13,989 bases of DNA, taken from assembly GCA_964456815.1 (NCBI GenBank), contig CAYWCO010000021.1, positions 1 through 13,989 on the forward strand, read 5' to 3'. The notes under the pieces are model-generated. The model made no database searches. It was given only the letters and a program-made list of their open reading frames with translations, and was not told the origin of the DNA. This DNA is from CAVTZP01 sp964456815. Its GTDB lineage: Bacteria; Chloroflexota; Dehalococcoidia; Dehalococcoidales; BS750m-G39. Below, piece after piece: positions 13,864 to 13,989 of this stretch (positions within the stretch are counted from its first letter, which is position 1; each line of letters starts with the position of its first letter). A program made the position numbers and the translations under genes.

Positions 13864-13989
13864 TAACCTCACCCCCTTTATCCCCCTCTCCTCAAAGGAG
13901 AGGGGGAAGAATAAAAAAGAGGGGGGCGCAGCCCCCCTCTTAAAACTACCTCCCCCTTCCCCTGAGGGGAAGGGGGAGGTAGTTTTAAG
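13864..13989 (+). repeat. MITE-like three-hairpin repeat element, copy 4 (reaches the window end)
   Basis: The copy starts TAACCTCACCCCC at 13864. Hairpin 1 has an 11-bp stem (13882-13892 with 13896-13906). Hairpin 2 has an 11-bp stem (13917-13927 with 13931-13941). Hairpin 3 is a perfect 24-bp stem (13939-13962 with 13966-13989, TGA loop) that ends exactly at the window edge and may continue. The distal terminal repeat is not seen, so the element may be cut off by the window. Confidence 0.8.
13913..13941 (-). terminator. Intrinsic-terminator-like hairpin upstream of acpS, in repeat copy 4
   Basis: On the minus strand an 11-bp GC-rich stem (13917-13941, 3-nt loop) runs into six T residues (13913-13918). 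It would end minus-strand transcription arriving from outside the window, just before the acpS promoter. Confidence 0.5.

Noticed and set aside
5996..13989. Recurring repeats considered as a CRISPR array
   Set aside because: The copies are far apart, unequal, internally palindromic and without spacers or cas genes.

Overview
The window looks like a chromosomal segment from a Dehalococcoidia-type member of the Chloroflexota. This is inferred from gene content and style: the UDG - RNase J - FtsK run, the compact yebC-ruvC-ruvA operon, mid-50s GC housekeeping genes, and GC-rich multi-hairpin intergenic repeats. No rRNA or phylogenetic marker was available to confirm it. No rRNA, tRNA, CRISPR array or transposase gene is visible.

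Layout. (1) 119-4545, plus strand: a tight operon with 8-9 nt gaps encoding a family 4 uracil-DNA glycosylase, ribonuclease J and an FtsK/SpoIIIE DNA translocase. (2) 4554-5977, minus strand: a 79-residue two-helix membrane protein, an unrecognised 311-residue protein whose promoter carries a 21-bp palindrome, and a 46-residue, very basic protein too short for ordinary gene callers. (3) 6072-8114, minus strand: uvrB, whose last 21 codons lie inside a repeat element. (4) 8301-8513, plus strand: a dodecin with a near-perfect promoter, divergent from uvrB. (5) 8637-11550, minus strand: an accessory-looking stretch holding an AT-rich gene for a HEPN (RxxxxH) protein, a PPC/DUF296 protein, and a protein with a Rossmann/TIR-like or deoxyribosyltransferase-like domain followed by seven TPR repeats. 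(6) 11568-13819, minus strand: ruvA, ruvC, yebC and acpS.

Four copies of a TA-bounded, multi-hairpin, MITE-like element (5996-6136, 8148-8225, 8523-8625, 13864 to the window end) punctuate the gene boundaries. Three copies form intrinsic-terminator-like hairpins on the minus strand. Two copies abut the -35 boxes of three vegetative promoters (uvrB, dodecin, acpS), and one supplies the C-terminus of UvrB. The acpS and uvrB promoters place the transcription start at or next to the ATG, so both mRNAs are predicted to be leaderless.

Functionally the window is rich in DNA repair and recombination (UDG, UvrB, RuvA, RuvC, FtsK). RNA turnover (RNase J), gene regulation (YebC), lipid-carrier activation (AcpS) and flavin handling (dodecin) make up the rest of the housekeeping set. 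The best candidate for something undescribed is the TIR/NDT-like-TPR, PPC and HEPN trio at 8637-11550, which is packed like an operon but has uneven base composition.
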